Below, piece after piece: positions 8,668 through 17,659 of a stretch of 64,000 nt of DNA; position 1 is the stretch's first letter; every line of letters starts with the position of its first letter. Position numbers and translations under genes: made by a program. The stretch is taken from positions 1-64,000 of the forward strand of contig MPNN01000002.1 of NCBI GenBank assembly GCA_002239045.1, given 5' to 3'. Source of the DNA: SAR202 cluster bacterium bin127 (GTDB lineage: Bacteria; Chloroflexota; Dehalococcoidia; Lucifugimonadales; Lucifugimonadaceae). Under the pieces are notes generated by a model that did not search any database, had not been told where the DNA came from, and saw nothing but the letters and a program-made list of their open reading frames with translations.

Positions 8668-8715
8668 ACAACAGTATCATACGCAATTGCAAGCAATTGG
8701 AGGAACAACCCAACC

Positions 8716-9360
8716 ATGCCAAAGCCAAGAGCCAAGACCCGCGAAGTTCGCCGCAGAATATGGGAGTTCATTCGGGATTACCGGCGCGAGAACCTTTATG
8801 GGCCAAATCTACGCGAGATCGCCCAAGCGGTGGGCATCAGCTCCGCCTCTAATGTGAATTATCACGTCAAGCCCATGATCGAGCTGGGGCAGCTGAGCGG
8901 GGACAGTAACGCGCGGTCGTTGAATGTCCCGGCAGGCATCCCGATTGTTGGTACCGTGGCTGCCAGTTCCATTGATACCATTGCTGCCGAGGTCGCCACT
9001 CATGACTTGGCAGGGGTCGCGTGGGACCAAGTAAGCGAATTCGACACCATCGATTTTCCGGATTGGCTCGTCGGAAACGCGCGCGATCCCTTTGCACTCC
9101 AAGTTATTGGCGACTCGATGATCGATGACGGCATCAGAGACCACGACATCATCATCATGGAGAAGACCAACCGTGCTACGCGCGGAGATATGGTGATCGC
9201 GTACGTCTCCAGCCGAGAAGAGCACACCGTGAAACGATACTACCCGAACGGCCCCACCGTCACTCTCCAGCCTGATAACAAGAACCACGATCCGTTGATC
9301 GAGGATGCGAAAGATGTCAGCATCGAAGGCAAAGTCATCGGTGTCGTAAGGCGTTACTGA
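8716..9360 (+). CDS. lexA: LexA-family SOS repressor
   Basis: Start at ATG 8716, with TTGGAGGA about 10 bp upstream; the frame is open further 5' but that stretch holds the promoter. Product 214 aa. The N-terminal winged helix (about 5-70) includes NLREIAQAVGISSASNVNYH. The C-terminal S24 peptidase domain has catalytic Ser134 in QVIGDSMIDDGI and Lys173 in HTVKRYY. It would repress SOS genes and self-cleave with RecA. Oddly, the expected Ala-Gly scissile bond is Ala-Ser here (PIVGTVAASS, residues 83-84). It is divergent from leuS. Confidence 0.92.
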   Translation: MPKPRAKTREVRRRIWEFIRDYRRENLYGPNLREIAQAVGISSASNVNYHVKPMIELGQLSGDSNARSLNVPAGIPIVGTVAASSIDTIAAEVATHDLAGVAWDQVSEFDTIDFPDWLVGNARDPFALQVIGDSMIDDGIRDHDIIIMEKTNRATRGDMVIAYVSSREEHTVKRYYPNGPTVTLQPDNKNHDPLIEDAKDVSIEGKVIGVVRRY

Positions 9361-9533
9361 GAACGCCACGAACCACCGGATTCTTCGTCAACCCATGACT
9401 GGCGCGGGGGTTCACCGTCGTTGCGAGGTTAGGAGCGTGCGATTTAGCGCGTCGGTTACAATCAAGCATGATGTTCTGTCATTGACAGCGACCATCCCGC
9501 CACAAACCGCCGTACGGCGAGGTTCAGACCGAC

Positions 9534-9740
9534 ATGTTTGGTAGAGGCATCGGCCCACTCGAGATATTCCTGATCGTCGTGGTGGTGCTCATCATCTTCG
9601 GAGCGGGCAGACTGCCCGAAGTCGGCCGGGGAATAGGAACCGCGATCAAAGAGTTCCGCGGCACCATCGGCAATAAAGACAACGCCGAGACGACCGACGA
9701 AGAAAAGACCGACACCGCGGACGATAAGAAGTCCGACTAA
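9534..9740 (+). CDS. tatA: Twin-arginine translocase subunit TatA
   Basis: 68 aa, a standard TatA size. The single N-terminal membrane helix (IGPLEIFLIVVVVLIIFGAG) is followed by the hallmark FG-x-GRLPEVGRGIG hinge and an amphipathic helix (IKEFRG), then an acidic Lys/Asp/Thr tail. TatA oligomerises to form the translocation path for folded proteins at the cytoplasmic membrane. It converges on tatC and the ends overlap by 4 bp, so tatA has its own promoter, probably within 9361-9533. Confidence 0.93.
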   Translation: MFGRGIGPLEIFLIVVVVLIIFGAGRLPEVGRGIGTAIKEFRGTIGNKDNAETTDEEKTDTADDKKSD

Positions 9741-10519
9741 CCTCCGGCGTCGGCGACCTCTCGATCCGCCGCGTTCTCGGATTTCGGCGCGCGCACCGCA
9801 AATTTGGTCAAGAGCAGGCCGAGTTCGAAAAGCACGATTATCGGTCCAGCTACGAGTGCTTGAGTCACGGGGTCGACGGTTGGCGTGACGATTGCGGCGA
9901 TGACGAAGGCGAATAGGATCACCCATCGGCGCTGCTTCGACAGCGCTTGGGGCCGCAAAATGCCCAATTTCGCCAAGAGGTACATCGCAATCGGAATTTC
10001 GAAGATTAACCCCATCCAGATCATCAGAGTCGAGACCAAGCTGACGTAGGACGACAGCCTCGGCGTTACCAGGGCAATCTCGCCGCCGAACTGTAGAAGA
10101 AAATGTATCGCGGGCGGTATCGCTACGTAGTAAGCGAAGGCGGCGCCGGCGACGAATAGGATCGTTCCGCCGGGGATCAGCAAGTAGAGAGTGCGCCGTT
10201 CGTTGCCCTTTAATCCCGGACGGACGAATGCGATCACTTGATAGAGGACGATCGGGAACGCGGCGGCGAATCCGACGAGCACCGAGACCTTTGCTGTAAC
10301 GGTCCAACCCTCGGTGATGTCGAGCTGCACCAGGCGCGCCGGGTCGTCCGGGCGGACGGATTCCAAGGCCACAATAGCGGGTTGTTGCACGAAGTCCTGG
10401 ATCGGTTTATAGAAGGCGAATGCGAGGATGGTGGAGATCAGGATAGCCGCTGCGGCGACGTACAACCGCTTTTTGAGTTCGGCGAAGTGAGACATCAGCT
10501 GAGCGGGACGATCGTTCAC
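9737..10519 (-). CDS. tatC: Twin-arginine translocase subunit TatC
   Basis: 260 aa with six predicted membrane helices, the receptor for twin-arginine signal peptides. The N-terminal HFAELKKRLYVAA matches the conserved HLxELRxR element. Later segments include FYVAIP-type loops, FEIPIAMYLLAKLGIL and RRWVILFAFVIAAIVTPTVDPVTQ, the conserved helix 5 region. The start codon overlaps the stop of the TatB-like gene by 4 bp (ATGA), so the two are coupled with maf upstream. Confidence 0.94.
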   Translation of the reverse strand: MNDRPAQLMSHFAELKKRLYVAAAAILISTILAFAFYKPIQDFVQQPAIVALESVRPDDPARLVQLDITEGWTVTAKVSVLVGFAAAFPIVLYQVIAFVRPGLKGNERRTLYLLIPGGTILFVAGAAFAYYVAIPPAIHFLLQFGGEIALVTPRLSSYVSLVSTLMIWMGLIFEIPIAMYLLAKLGILRPQALSKQRRWVILFAFVIAAIVTPTVDPVTQALVAGPIIVLFELGLLLTKFAVRAPKSENAADREVADAGG

Positions 10520-10989
10520 GACGCGGCCTCAGGTCGTTGAGATGAAGTCTCGATTGAGTTGGAATCCGATGCTTCTGCTGCCGGTTCGGTCATGTTTTCG
10601 CTCGGTTGCTGCTCGGTCTCGGAGCCGGGAGTCTTTGGACTCGGCGCATTTCTTGAATAACCAGTCGGCCTAACGACGGAGCGAGCCAACGATTTGAAAT
10701 CCGCGGCGTCAGTCGTGATACCGCGGGCGTCTTCCCGTATCTCGTTTAGTTCCGAGGAGAGGTCGCGGACGTCGTCGAGGATGCCGTCTTGGTCGAGCCG
10801 TTCACGGATGCCCTCCATGTCTACCGCTTCTTCGACCATCTGCGTCAGCTCCTCGCGCTGCCGGCGCAGCTCGGTCATGTATTTCCGAGCCAAACGGGCA
10901 CCTTCGACCAGCCTGACCGGGCCGACTACCAAGAGCGCGACGAGAAATACGACGATCAGTTCGAGGCCGCCGATACCGAAGAAATTCAC
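10516..10989 (-). CDS. TatA/TatB-like Sec-independent translocase protein
   Basis: I place the start at GTG 10989 (VNFFGIGGLELIVV), which has GGAG 8-9 bp upstream and overlaps the maf stop as GTGA. The longer frame adds a basic, non-conserved peptide. Product 157 aa. One N-terminal membrane helix (LELIVVFLVALLVVGP) is followed by the hinge GPVRLVEGARLARKYM and a long charged amphipathic/coiled region, then a Ser/Glu-rich tail. The tail length and pairing with tatC suggest TatB; the distinction from TatA is an inference. Confidence 0.85.
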   Translation of the reverse strand: MNFFGIGGLELIVVFLVALLVVGPVRLVEGARLARKYMTELRRQREELTQMVEEAVDMEGIRERLDQDGILDDVRDLSSELNEIREDARGITTDAADFKSLARSVVRPTGYSRNAPSPKTPGSETEQQPSENMTEPAAEASDSNSIETSSQRPEAAS

Positions 10990-11702
10990 GATGTATCTCC
11001 ACCCTCGTGCGCGGCGCAGGTGGTGTAGACGTGGGCGTGAGCAAAGGTACAGGCTTCGGGTGGGAGCAGGCCGCGGACGGCGCAAAGGGGGAGTCCGACG
11101 ACGTTGAGGTAGCAGCCGTGCACCGAACGTGCCGGATTGAAATCGGAGTCTTGGACGCCGTATGCGCCGGCACGATCGTACGGGACTTCGGTCGCGATGT
11201 AACGATCGATCTCGTCATCTCCGTAGTCGCGCATCGTCACCTGTGAGACGACTGAGTGGGAGAGTATTTCGCCTCGTTGCCTTAGAGGAGCGTAGCTCAT
11301 GGCGACAGAAGTGATGACGTCGTGTTGGCGGCCACGCAACTCGTGAAGCATCGCCTTGGCCTCCGATGTGTCCGTCGGCTTGTCCAGCGAATGACCATCG
11401 ATGGCGACCGTGGTGTCGGCGGCGATAATCACGACGTTCCACGGCACGCGGTCGCGGTTCGCCGCGATGGCGGCCTTCAGCTTTATCTCAGCGTTCCGAA
11501 CGGTGAGTTGTCGGGCATCGGGTTCATCGTTGGGACCGATCTCCGCCTCGCCGCCGGGACCGTTCTGCACGATGAAGGTCAATCCAGCAAGGCCCATGAT
11601 GTCGCGACGACGTTGCGATCCGGAAGCCAAAATGAACCGGAGATGTTGACCCGTCGCCGATACCGAGGGATGCAAGAGTTCGGTTATTGGGGTTGGTGAC
11701 AT
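10986..11702 (-). CDS. maf: Maf-family nucleoside triphosphate pyrophosphatase
   Basis: Hydrolyses non-canonical or modified nucleoside triphosphates (dTTP/UTP or m7GTP type) to monophosphates. Motifs are the N-terminal RFILASGSQRRRDIM, matching Maf LASxSPRR with Pro replaced by Gln, then VVIIAADTTVAIDG, KPTDTSEAKAMLHELRG and the PYDRAGAYGVQD...VVGLPLC end. At 238 aa it is longer than the usual about 200, with an extra N-terminal segment and a tail. It leads a maf-tatB-tatC operon. Confidence 0.92.
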   Translation of the reverse strand: MSPTPITELLHPSVSATGQHLRFILASGSQRRRDIMGLAGLTFIVQNGPGGEAEIGPNDEPDARQLTVRNAEIKLKAAIAANRDRVPWNVVIIAADTTVAIDGHSLDKPTDTSEAKAMLHELRGRQHDVITSVAMSYAPLRQRGEILSHSVVSQVTMRDYGDDEIDRYIATEVPYDRAGAYGVQDSDFNPARSVHGCYLNVVGLPLCAVRGLLPPEACTFAHAHVYTTCAAHEGGDTS

Positions 11703-11761
11703 GGCGACTTGGATTTTGCGTCCGTATCAGGCTGTTCGTTTTTGGGCGTCCTTATTGGGGA

Positions 11762-13012
11762 CTACGACTCCAGTTGGGCGAGCGATTCGACATGTTTGGT
11801 CTGCGGAAACATGTCGACCGGGCGGACTGATACCAGTTTAAACCCGCTTTGGCAGAGCGCATCGAGATCACGTGCCATGGTAATCGGGTTGCACGAGACC
11901 ATCATGATCCGCCGGGGCGACAGGGTTTTCAGGGCGTCCAACGCTTCTGGATGGCAACCTTTTCTCGGTGGGTCGATGATTGCCAAGTCGATCTTGAGGC
12001 CCGACCCCGAGAGATCCGCCGCGGCTTGCTCGGCCTTGGCTTCGATGAACTCGACGTTGGCCACGTCGGAGCAGTTGAAGCGGGCGTCTTCCACCGCAGA
12101 CGCCGATTCTTCGATACCGATCACCCTCTTCACATGCGGCGAAAGGAGACGGGCAAAGGTTCCGACGCCGCAATATAGATCGACGAGAACGTCGTTGCCA
12201 TCGAGTTCCAACATTCCGACGATTTCCTCAACAATCGCGGACAACTGGGCGGTATTCACTTGGAAAAAGGAAGACGCTGCGACCTGAAACTCGGCTCCGT
12301 TCACCTCTTCAACATACTTTTGTCGTCCCGATGGAACGTCTTGGATTTCGGCCGGTAGAAGGGGTTGGACGATCGTGTCGCCGGTATTGGCACCCACGCG
12401 AATCGAGAACTGCGTCATGCTTTGAAGCCGACCTTGCAGTTGTGAAAGCGTTGCATTGATGCGGTCATCCATGATCATGCACTCGTCGATACGGACGAAG
12501 CGCCTGCTGTCGGCGTTCATGTAGCCGGCGAAGCCGTTTTCCTCGCGACGCCCGACGGTGAAACGGGCGTGGTTGCGATATCGGAATTGGGTGGGCGAGG
12601 GCTTCGTCTCATCGACCTGAATCCCATTCAACGTTTCATACGGAGCCAACGCTGATTCAACGAGGGAGCGTTTTGTTTTGAGTTGTTGGTCGTAGCTGAT
12701 GTGTTGCCACTGGCAGCCGGAGCACGCTCCGAAGTATCGGCATTTGGGCGTGACGCGGTGTTCGGATGCAGCGTCGACACTTTCGACGAGGGTGGCGATG
12801 CGGTCTCGGTAGACCTTCACGATGCTGGCGGTGACCGATTCGCCAGGGACGGCGCCGGCGATGGTTACTGGCGCGCCTTGGTAGTCTGCGATCGCGAGGC
12901 CGCGTTCGTCGAATTCGCCAGCATCGAGGGTCAATGTTTCGCCGACTCCGAGGTCTAGATGAGTCGTGACATCGGGGCCTTGATATCGTTTCCTGTTCTT
13001 CCGTTTGGCCAT
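11762..13012 (-). CDS. RumA/TrmA-family RNA (uracil-5-)-methyltransferase
   Basis: 416 aa. An N-terminal TRAM domain (about 20-80) precedes the iron-sulfur cysteines CRYFGACSGC (C-x5-C-x2-C), with a probable fourth Cys in RIDECMIM. The Rossmann methyltransferase domain has VLVDLYCGVGTFARLL and IDPPRKGCHPEAL, and the catalytic Cys in MVSCNPITMARDL. The family makes m5U in 23S rRNA (RlmD/RlmCD type); the exact target cannot be read from sequence. Starts MAKRKNRKRY, a basic RNA-binding tail. Divergent from lipA. Confidence 0.92.
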   Translation of the reverse strand: MAKRKNRKRYQGPDVTTHLDLGVGETLTLDAGEFDERGLAIADYQGAPVTIAGAVPGESVTASIVKVYRDRIATLVESVDAASEHRVTPKCRYFGACSGCQWQHISYDQQLKTKRSLVESALAPYETLNGIQVDETKPSPTQFRYRNHARFTVGRREENGFAGYMNADSRRFVRIDECMIMDDRINATLSQLQGRLQSMTQFSIRVGANTGDTIVQPLLPAEIQDVPSGRQKYVEEVNGAEFQVAASSFFQVNTAQLSAIVEEIVGMLELDGNDVLVDLYCGVGTFARLLSPHVKRVIGIEESASAVEDARFNCSDVANVEFIEAKAEQAAADLSGSGLKIDLAIIDPPRKGCHPEALDALKTLSPRRIMMVSCNPITMARDLDALCQSGFKLVSVRPVDMFPQTKHVESLAQLES

Positions 13013-13174
13013 GTTGCGTTAGCTAGAGACCCACCAATGCCCACTTGCCGCCAATCCGTCACCACGCCTAGCCCGGCCACGCCTTCGAGGGTCGAGTCTC
13101 AATATACAACCGCGGGTTTTGATACCCTGAAGCTATGTATTTGGTGACTCCTCACCGCATGTTGGACTCTTGAT

Positions 13175-14128
13175 ATGACGTTAGACCTCAAAGAGCTAAC
13201 GATCATTCCTGCTCACGAATCGCAGAACGGAGCGAAACCGCGCGTTCGACGGCGGTTGCCGGAGTGGTTCAAGGTGCGTGCGCCGGGCGGCGAAAACTAT
13301 ACGGACCTCAAGAAGCGATTCCGCGGATCGGCGCTGCACACGGTCTGCGAAGAGGCGGCATGCCCCAACATCGGGGACTGCTGGGAACGACGGACCGCGA
13401 CCTTCATGATCTTGGGCGATACGTGCACGCGGGCATGTTCATACTGCAACGTCAAGACCGGATGGCCGGGTGAGCAGAACGTTGATTGGGTCGAGCCGTT
13501 CAGATTGGCACAGACGGTGCGGGCCATGGATCTGAGGTACACAGTGGTCACTTCGGTGGACCGGGATGACCTGCCCGATTTTGGCTCCTCGATATTTGCC
13601 ATGACGATATCGCAGATCCATCGATTGTCGCCGGATTGCAAGGTGGAGGTCTTGATACCCGACTTCGGGGGCGATCGAGACGCGTTGAAGAAGGTCGTGG
13701 ATGCCGATCCTCAAGTCTTGAACCACAACATCGAAGCGCCTCGTCGAATCTTCAGCAAAGTCCGACCCAAGGGCGACTACGATCTATCGCTGGAACTGAT
13801 ACGTCGTGTCAAGGAGATCGATCCGAGTATGCCGACCAAGTCCGGCATGATGGTTGGGCTGGGTGAAACGAAGGACGAGATCTATCAAACGATGCGCGAT
13901 CTTCGTGAGGCGGATTGCGACTTGTTGACGATTGGGCAATACTTGCGCCCTTCCGAGCGACACCATCCATTGATACGCTTTTACCATCCCAGCGAGTTCG
14001 GTGAGTTTGCCCGCATCGGAATGGAGATGGGTTTCAAACATGTCGCATCTGGGCCGTTAGTGCGATCTTCGTATCACGCCGACGAGCAGCACGAATCGGC
14101 GATCGACGCGCTCTTGGCGAAACGATAG
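13175..14128 (+). CDS. lipA: Lipoyl synthase
   Basis: Radical SAM enzyme that inserts two sulfurs into the octanoyl group on lipoyl domains. Both cluster motifs are intact: the auxiliary cluster CEEAACPNIGDC (C-x4-C-x5-C) and the radical SAM CTRACSYC (C-x3-C-x2-C). HNIEAPRR, GLGETKDEI and the C-terminal PLVRSSYHA, whose RSSY serine ligates the auxiliary cluster, are also present. 317 aa, normal length. No lipB or 2-oxoacid dehydrogenase gene is adjacent in the window. Confidence 0.96.
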   Translation: MTLDLKELTIIPAHESQNGAKPRVRRRLPEWFKVRAPGGENYTDLKKRFRGSALHTVCEEAACPNIGDCWERRTATFMILGDTCTRACSYCNVKTGWPGEQNVDWVEPFRLAQTVRAMDLRYTVVTSVDRDDLPDFGSSIFAMTISQIHRLSPDCKVEVLIPDFGGDRDALKKVVDADPQVLNHNIEAPRRIFSKVRPKGDYDLSLELIRRVKEIDPSMPTKSGMMVGLGETKDEIYQTMRDLREADCDLLTIGQYLRPSERHHPLIRFYHPSEFGEFARIGMEMGFKHVASGPLVRSSYHADEQHESAIDALLAKR

Positions 14129-14161
14129 CCGGCCATTGACCGTAGTTCATTTCCTGGGAGC

Positions 14162-15988
14162 ATGCAGGAGATGGTGTCAAAACGCAGTAAATCCATGATT
14201 GGTGGAATCGCTTTCGCTGCGGTTCTATCGGTTACCGTGATCGGTATCGCAACCTTGATATCGCCGGCCGTTGCCGAGAATCATCGCCACAGCTCCGTGA
14301 CTGGCTTTTTCGGACTGGACGACGACGGACTTCCGATTGTCGATCGCCACGGCATCATGCTCGTTTTCGATGGATCGATTGCGCCCGAGACGGTTTCGGT
14401 CAACACATTCGAAGTTTCGCTCAACGACGGTTCATTCGCCGAGGTTATTGAAACCCGGGTTGATGGCGCCTACGTGTTTATGAGGCTTGAAGACGAGTTG
14501 GCTTCCGATGCGACGCCGATAGTGGCCATCGCAGAGGGAGAAGAAATTGAGGACTTGGCCGGCAATTCGACCAACAAACGGAAGCTGGGTTTCGTGCAAA
14601 TCAAGGACGGTATTGCGCCGCGACTGACCGTTACGTTGAGCGGTGGTTCGGGTACCGGCACGGGTGACGAAGGACCCGACAGGTTGACTAATGGCTCGAT
14701 CGACGTTCATCTCGTCTCTGACGAACCACTGCAAGGCGCCCCAAGGATTGTCGTTGTATGTGCGGGATTGAGGTGGGTCGAGATGGATGGTTCGAGAAAG
14801 ATCGAACGGGAAATCGATGACTTCATGGCGAATCGTCACGGCCCTCATCCGCGCGCTCCAGGTGAACCCACCGAAACTAACTACACCTGCGGATACGACG
14901 CGGACGGTGACGGGGAAGACGATCCGTTCGAATTGACGCAAGACTACGGGCAGTTCCGACCAGTCGCGAACTGGCGATCGACTTGGCAAAACCCTCAAGG
15001 CGAAGCAACAAGGTTGCGCGACGGAAAGTTGATCGTAGTTGTATACGCCAGAGATCGATCTGAGTATGAACGATTCGGCGAGACGGTATCAAACTGGTCT
15101 ACAGCGACTGCTGGTTTTGGATTGGACACATCGTTCGATGGGGATCCTTCGGCCGAAGGAGTGCGCGTGCACCCTCCTGACGGATCCGTGGTCCGGGAAA
15201 AACGTCCATTCGTTCTGCTGGAATTCCCTGAAGAGACCAATGTCGATCTAGCATCGGCGGAATTTGACGGCGAGAATGTCTTGGACGCGTTTGAAGTTGT
15301 CGATGGCAACAAGTTCGTCTATTGGCCATTGAGCATGAACCAAGGCGAACACGATGTTGAAGTCGACGTTGTCGATGCGGCCGGAAACGAAATTAGTTTT
15401 GATTTTGAATTCGAGACGACACAGCGCGGCGATTTCGTGCTCCCGCTGGTGGCCGGTTGGAACGCGGTGTCTGTGCCAGCCGATCCAATCGATCCGAAGA
15501 TCGAGAACGTCTTCACCGATCCGGCGATCGAAACCGTGATCTCGTGGGATCGGTATGGCCTCTACACACCGTGGGCCGTGTCGCTGCGCAATGCCGACAT
15601 TTGGGGATCGCTGGAAGGTTTTGGGGCGGTTTCAGAGATCCGGGCGGGGCGAGGATATATTGTGAGGGCTACCAAATTCACTGAGCAGCCCATCGCGTTA
15701 CGTCGCGATGTGGTGACACTACCGAAGGGTGGTTGCCAGGACTATGGGGCTTGGGATCTCGTTGGCGTATACGACGAAGACGGGGATCAAACCGAGAACC
15801 ACTATGGTGAGATGCTCCGGGGCAATGATGGTGCCGAGGTGACTGCTAGGGAGTATTTGGGTTATTACACACGCGCATTTACGTGGGATCCAATAGGCAA
15901 TCAATACGAAAAATTGAACCCGTCCGATGCGATGACCATCGGTGAAGGGGTTTGGGTGTACGGCGGTGGGCTCGCAATGTGCCCATGA
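14162..15988 (+). CDS. Secreted Ig-like/SbsA-type protein, 608 aa
   Basis: Hydrophobic signal peptide (IGGIAFAAVLSVTVIGIATL) with a likely cleavage after SPAVAENH. The first domain (about 45-150) resembles SbsA Ig-like modules (LVFDGSIAPETVSVNTFEVS). An acidic DADGDGEDD loop near residue 245 could bind calcium. A second Ig-like unit follows (VRVHPPDGSVVREKRPFVLLEF). The C-terminal part begins GWNAVSVPADPIDP, a 'GWN-SVP' module seen in exported Chloroflexota proteins. It is monocistronic, with no close partner. The start could also be ATG 14171 or GTG 14174, since the purine-rich GGAG lies very close to all three. Function unknown. Confidence 0.8.
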   Translation: MQEMVSKRSKSMIGGIAFAAVLSVTVIGIATLISPAVAENHRHSSVTGFFGLDDDGLPIVDRHGIMLVFDGSIAPETVSVNTFEVSLNDGSFAEVIETRVDGAYVFMRLEDELASDATPIVAIAEGEEIEDLAGNSTNKRKLGFVQIKDGIAPRLTVTLSGGSGTGTGDEGPDRLTNGSIDVHLVSDEPLQGAPRIVVVCAGLRWVEMDGSRKIEREIDDFMANRHGPHPRAPGEPTETNYTCGYDADGDGEDDPFELTQDYGQFRPVANWRSTWQNPQGEATRLRDGKLIVVVYARDRSEYERFGETVSNWSTATAGFGLDTSFDGDPSAEGVRVHPPDGSVVREKRPFVLLEFPEETNVDLASAEFDGENVLDAFEVVDGNKFVYWPLSMNQGEHDVEVDVVDAAGNEISFDFEFETTQRGDFVLPLVAGWNAVSVPADPIDPKIENVFTDPAIETVISWDRYGLYTPWAVSLRNADIWGSLEGFGAVSEIRAGRGYIVRATKFTEQPIALRRDVVTLPKGGCQDYGAWDLVGVYDEDGDQTENHYGEMLRGNDGAEVTAREYLGYYTRAFTWDPIGNQYEKLNPSDAMTIGEGVWVYGGGLAMCP

Positions 15989-16071
15989 CTGAATTTAAGT
16001 TGTGTCATCGCCGCTACAGTCGGCAATTTCAGAGATTGAGAATTCGCCGGATTGTTGATGGCAGTTCAGGT

Positions 16072-16506
16072 TTACTGCCTTAGCGGATCGACCACCTTCA
16101 AGAACGGAAAGCGGTAGAAATCGGCGTCGCGGGTGCAGATTTGGCTGATGCCGTGTTCACGCATCAGGACGGCGGTATGGACATCGTGGATGATGCTACC
16201 CCGCAATTGGGGATATTCGTTCAGGGTTTGCGACAAAACATCGGCGTGCCTTTGGGTGGCGGACAGAACGGTGAAGTTTGCTGATTCAAGCAAGGTTTGA
16301 ACAAAATTCAACGCGTTTTTTGTAGACCACGGACGACGGGAAAAATTGGGATGGGTTACGACTCTGATGAACTCGTAACAAATCCCCCAAGTGAGGAAAG
16401 CAGGATCAGGTCCCCGGCGGCATTGATCGAGTTGCTGCAAACAGTCGGCGTGGAATTCTGAACGGTTGTCCGCAGCGTAGACCAAGACGTTGGTATCGAC
16501 TACCAA
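16072..16506 (-). CDS. PIN-domain ribonuclease toxin (VapC-like)
   Basis: 144 aa. The PIN fold is shown by the N-terminal MVVDTNVLVYAAD (first catalytic Asp), the central Glu in WGICYEFIRVV, and the C-terminal acidic pair in IIHDVHTAVLMREHG and ICTRDADFYRF. Such proteins cleave tRNA or rRNA when freed from the antitoxin. Its start overlaps the upstream antitoxin gene by 7 bp, typical of a coupled toxin-antitoxin operon. The antitoxin is a ribbon-helix-helix protein. Confidence 0.88.
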   Translation of the reverse strand: MVVDTNVLVYAADNRSEFHADCLQQLDQCRRGPDPAFLTWGICYEFIRVVTHPNFSRRPWSTKNALNFVQTLLESANFTVLSATQRHADVLSQTLNEYPQLRGSIIHDVHTAVLMREHGISQICTRDADFYRFPFLKVVDPLRQ

Positions 16507-16751
16507 GGCGGTTTTTCTTCATCGAAAATCCGGTACATTTCTTCCCGGTTGGACACATCCACAAGCATGCCCCCACTGTTCCAAGTCGGCAATGGGCGCA
16601 ACTTCGTTTTGAATTCAGGCGCGTCTTCACCGCTGGCGACCATGTGCCTGATGCCAGATTCGACGATCTGGGTCATGGTGACCCCACGCCGGGCCGCCTC
16701 AACACGCAGTTGCTGCATCAACGTATCGTTAATGTTGAATGTCGTCTTCAT
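16500..16751 (-). CDS. Ribbon-helix-helix antitoxin of the PIN toxin
   Basis: Start chosen at ATG 16751 (MKTTFNINDTLMQQLRVEAA), where the RHH/Arc-like fold begins. Earlier in-frame ATGs, at 16763 and 16817, would place the candidate operator inside the coding sequence. 83 aa. The DNA-binding part (1-40) has the strand FNINDT and helices QQLRVEAARRGVTMTQIVESGIRHM. The C-terminal tail (LRPLPTWNSGGMLVDVSNREE) is the likely toxin-neutralising segment, as in VapB families. No Shine-Dalgarno sequence is seen, so translation may be leaderless. Confidence 0.82.
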   Translation of the reverse strand: MKTTFNINDTLMQQLRVEAARRGVTMTQIVESGIRHMVASGEDAPEFKTKLRPLPTWNSGGMLVDVSNREEMYRIFDEEKPPW

Positions 16752-16760
16752 ATGGCTAAC

Positions 16761-16775
16761 CATATCACTGATATG
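16761..16775. promoter_or_regulatory. Candidate autoregulatory operator of the toxin-antitoxin pair
   Basis: CATATC-ACT-GATATG, a 15-bp palindrome 10 bp upstream of the antitoxin ATG, flanked by further CATATGG/ATATGGG half-sites. RHH antitoxins bind short palindromes like this over their own promoters. The role is inferred from position and symmetry. Confidence 0.5.
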
Positions 16776-16822
16776 GGTATATGGGTGTCGTCGTTTTTCG
16801 ACGATACTAGACTCCAACTCAC

Positions 16823-17659
16823 ATGTCTACCCTGTTCATAACAGCCACACCGATCGGCAACCTCGACGACCTTACTCTCCGTGCGGTGCGGGTCCTGCGC
16901 GAGGTGCCGGTGCTCGTGGCGGAGGACACGCGAGTGACGCGGCGGATTTTGGTGCACATCGACGCCGAGCCGAGAGTGTTGAGTTTTCATCGTCGGTCAT
17001 CGGCTAGAGAAATCAAAAAGGTAATCGCATACCTAGGAGAGGGAGATGTGGCACTGGTATCCGATGCGGGGACGCCGGGTGTTAACGACCCCGGGCAAGC
17101 GATCGTTGCGGCGGCTATCGAGCACGGTCATGATGTAGTTCCGTTGCCGGGTGCGTCGTCGATCATGGCCGCGTTGTCGGTCAGCGGTTATTACGCCGAC
17201 CAATTTGTGTCATACGGTTTTCTTCCCGCGGGCAGCGGGAAGCGTCGTCGGCTCTTGGCACAAATCGCAGAACAGCCGATGGCTGCGGTGTTGTTCGAGT
17301 CGCCGCATCGATTGCGTAAAGCGCTCGCCGATATGGCGACAGCATTGGGCGATCGCGGATTGGTTGTGTGCCGAGAGATGACAAAGCTGCATGAGGAGAT
17401 ATGGCGCGGGACCGCGACTGAAGCGCTTGAGTATTTCGCCTCACCTCGTGGCGAGTTTGTGATCGTGGTTGCGCCGCTTGAACGGACCGACAAGCCTTCC
17501 GAATCCGAAAACGTCGAAGATGCGGAACTGCGTATTTTGGCAGCGGCTGACGAAATGGCGGAGGCGCACGCCTCGAGGAGAGATCTGGTTGCGGCGGTCG
17601 CGGAGATTACGGCGTTGCCGAGACGTCAGGTCTATCAAGTGTTGCATCGCGATACGTGA
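16823..17659 (+). CDS. rsmI: 16S rRNA (cytidine-1402-2'-O)-methyltransferase
   Basis: 278 aa, tetrapyrrole methylase fold. Motifs are LFITATPIGNLDDLTLRAV at the N-terminus, EDTRVTRRIL, the SAM-binding GDVALVSDAGTPGVNDPG, and PLPGASSIMAALSVSG. It methylates the ribose of C1402 in the decoding centre. The C-terminal helical part (AADEMAEAHASRRDLVAAVAEI) matches the usual RsmI tail. Transcribed divergently from the toxin-antitoxin pair. Confidence 0.94.
   Translation: MSTLFITATPIGNLDDLTLRAVRVLREVPVLVAEDTRVTRRILVHIDAEPRVLSFHRRSSAREIKKVIAYLGEGDVALVSDAGTPGVNDPGQAIVAAAIEHGHDVVPLPGASSIMAALSVSGYYADQFVSYGFLPAGSGKRRRLLAQIAEQPMAAVLFESPHRLRKALADMATALGDRGLVVCREMTKLHEEIWRGTATEALEYFASPRGEFVIVVAPLERTDKPSESENVEDAELRILAAADEMAEAHASRRDLVAAVAEITALPRRQVYQVLHRDT

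Noticed and set aside
8469-8715. T-box leader for leuS
   Set aside because: No AGGGTGGNACCGCG-type T-box sequence or specifier-loop arrangement could be found on the minus strand.
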